Positions 62,393 through 64,000 of a stretch of 64,000 bases of DNA are shown here, piece by piece. The stretch spans positions 12,524 to 76,523 of the forward strand of contig CAJNOP010000498.1 of the NCBI GenBank assembly GCA_905250075.1. Reading direction: 5' to 3'. The stretch's first letter is position 1. Every line of letters starts with the position of its first letter. The DNA is from Rotaria sp. Silwood1. Taxonomy: Eukaryota > Rotifera > Eurotatoria > Philodinida > Philodinidae. The position numbers and the translations under genes are program-made. The notes beneath the pieces were generated by a model. That model worked only from the letters and a program-made list of their open reading frames with translations. It was not told the DNA's origin and did no database searches.

Positions 62393-62790
62393 TAAAAAAA
62401 TGTTCATAACTCATATTGATAAGAGAAACATTGAGGAAAACTGTTTTCAAATATCATAACTGATTTTGCCGAATAAGGGTAATTTTTCACGGATTATCAG
62501 CGATCAATATGGCAGTTTTCTCTACAAATTCTTGCTGCTTATGACTGACACTTTCAGGGTATATTAAATAACAAGACATACATCTGTGAAGTGATGATGA
62601 GAAGAAAAGATCCCAGTGCAAAGAAATAAAAGAAAGTAGATATATAGTTTATTCTTTGCTACAAAATAAATATATTGTTTTTCTCGTAACTCGAGGAGAT
62701 TACACTTATTTGACGAAGTCAGTTATGATATTCGAAAACAGTTTTCCTCAATATTTCTCTTATCAATATGAGCTATGAACGTTCCTTTAT
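62393..62790. repeat. Inverted repeat inside the long-TIR element
   Basis: TTGATAAGAGAAACATTGAGG and the following AAAACTGTTTTC (62415-62455) are matched in reverse complement at about 62735-62775 (CAGTTTTCCTCAATATTTCT). Arms are about 80 bp, with a spacer of 220 bp. Confidence 0.65.
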
Positions 62791-63067
62791 CAGTAGTAAA
62801 AATATCACTTTACTTGGTCACAATATAACAGAGATATTCAATTTTTTGTTTGTTTAGTGATTTACTGAATATCCTAAAAATTGTTTTTTTCGTCGGACCA
62901 CCACTACTTTTGTTGCGTTCCCAATACAATGTTAGCAACTGAAGAATGATGAAATATTGTAGAATTATAGAGCGTTCTTTGGACTATCAGTTTATATGGA
63001 GCGAAAGTTTTCTGGAGCTGTCTATGAGATATTACAGTACCGGAGTTATTACTTTTGGTATACCCTA

Positions 63068-63568
63068 AGTACTATTCTAGTAAGTGAAAAATATCTCGTA
63101 CTATTAAAAATACATACGATCGGTGTTCATTTAAGGTGCACCAAGGGCAAAACGCAAGCAAAAAAAAAGTTTTTTTGTTTTTCACATCATTTGATAGAGC
63201 TCGTCGAGTTGATTCCGAATATGTATATTTTATTGTGTTTTGATCAAGTTTTGGGTCTTAAAACTTGAAAATACTATAAAAAATTTATTGTTTTGGAAGA
63301 AAACGTGAAATTTCGCTCCTTTCCACTAAAGATAGGCTTTCAAAACTGCTTTATTCTGATTCAGCATCTCAAACTGAGTGTTAAAATGTAGCCTCAAACG
63401 AAGTTCAACATAGCCAAAATTTTCCATGAGATCAATTAGGATGAAAAAGTGACTCGTAGACACTCATCTGTTGTAAACCTATCTAGTCTTTTGTTTGAAA
63501 AAAATTTCTAAATATTTATAGACCAATCGAATCGTCATTCGACAAGGAAAAAGTGTACATATGGGTTT
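63068..63568. other. Non-coding flank
   Basis: No gene or repeat was recognised. The ORF at 62996-63268 starts within the terminal repeat of the preceding element and is not credible as a gene. Confidence 0.4.
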
Positions 63569-64000
63569 TAAGAAATTTTGTTCTCCGGCTGAGACATAGA
63601 GTATTTACTAAATCATTAACGATCAGGCTAAATTCGACCCCGGAATTGCCATTTTTTGCACCAAAATTCAATCAGAATGCAAAATAAATACCATATTCGG
63701 AATCAGCATAAAAATGTGAGTCGAATGTGATAGAAAGAATCATTTCGGAACACTTTTTTTTTTTTTTATTTGCTACAGGAACAACTCACCCAAGATTTTC
63801 GTCAGACAACGAAAGTCGTCCGATTGATTCGAAACCCATTATATTCGACTCCGATTTTTATGCTGATTCCGAATATGGTATTAACTTTGCATTCTGATTG
63901 AATTTTGGTGCAAAAAATAGCAATTCCGGGGTCGAATTTAGCCTGATCGTTAATGATTTAGTAAATACTCTATGTCTCAGCCGGAGAACAAAATTTCTTA
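63569..64000. mobile_element. Inverted repeat with 165-bp arms, cut by the window edge
   Basis: The left arm (63569-63733) begins TAAGAAATTTTGTTCTCCGG, and the right arm runs as its near-perfect complement to the last base of the window (CCGGAGAACAAAATTTCTTA). Identity is above 90% by eye, with a spacer of about 100 bp. The true right end lies outside the window. Confidence 0.85.

Larger units (their letters stand above)
60078..63067. mobile_element. Long-TIR element, about 3 kb, with nested insertions
   Basis: The left arm (about 60078-60350) starts AGGGCATACCAAAAGTAATG. The right arm (about 62793-63067) ends with the complement, CATTACTTTTGGTATACCCT-like (one or two differences). Inner landmarks also pair: CTGTAATATCTCATAGACAG, TAGTTGCTAACATAATATTG and TTGAATATCTCTG. 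The architecture is Tc1/mariner-like. The body contains no transposase, only short ORFs, and carries a hAT-like insertion (61443-62044) and another inverted pair (62393-62790). Confidence 0.72.

Noticed and set aside
1..64000. CRISPR arrays, bacterial operons, rRNA genes or a spliced-leader RNA gene
   Set aside because: No regular spacer array, no rRNA-like sequence and no match to the bdelloid spliced-leader sequence as I remember it were seen. tRNA genes were looked for only by their T-arm motif, without success, so small tRNAs could have been missed.
1..64000. Athena/Penelope-type or other retroelement genes near the telomere-like tracts
   Set aside because: No reverse transcriptase motif (YxDD context) was found in any long frame, so the telomere-like tracts cannot be tied to a retroelement here.

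Overview
The window looks like nuclear DNA of a bdelloid rotifer (Adineta/Rotaria type). This rests on repeated tracts of TGTGGG, which I recall as the reported bdelloid telomeric repeat; on short GT-AG introns, mostly 48-75 nt, in compact genes; on an arginine ADP-ribosyltransferase gene and a broken ART-TPR copy, both families expanded in bdelloids; on intronless or decayed genes of bacterial/phage character; and on many small inverted-repeat elements. A U1 snRNA, an opsin, a tetraspanin and a PIGN gene place it firmly in an animal.

Layout. 1-4.4 kb: telomere-like fold-back DNA and AT-rich sequence without genes. 4.4-7.7 kb: a 13-exon eEF2 paralogue that has lost its GTP-binding motifs. 8.5-13.4 kb: mobile-element graveyard holding an ART-TPR pseudogene, a small inverted-repeat element, a transposase fragment cut off at a telomere-like tract, and a complete non-autonomous Helitron filled with a 34-bp minisatellite. 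13.5-20.3 kb: a five-exon gene for a 2203-residue fusion of ankyrin repeats, DEAH/DEVH helicase, polymerase-beta-type nucleotidyltransferase and PARP catalytic domain, the most unusual gene here. 20.3-24 kb: repeats. 24-41.2 kb: a quiet AT-rich core of ordinary animal genes: U1 snRNA, SH2 adaptor, calmodulin-like protein, opsin, DUF4139-like secreted protein, PIGN and a tetraspanin. 41-45.6 kb: a 1.4-kb fold-back repeat and a minisatellite. 45.7-48.2 kb: an Ebony-like amino-acid-activating synthetase. 48-64 kb: an assembly gap inside a telomere-like tract, a decayed phage-tail-collar gene, an intronless 14-repeat FG-GAP/VCBS gene, an ADP-ribosyltransferase with a membrane tail, and many nested inverted-repeat elements (Tc1/mariner-like, hAT-like).

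The genes do not form a pathway. Two themes recur: ADP-ribosylation (PARP fusion, ART, ART-TPR remnant), and telomere-like repeats always arranged G-strand then C-strand, the polarity of an end-to-end telomere fusion or of a fold-back element. Exon boundaries were worked out by hand from splice motifs, reading frame and family alignment from memory; every multi-exon model given here sums to a whole number of codons. No database search was possible.
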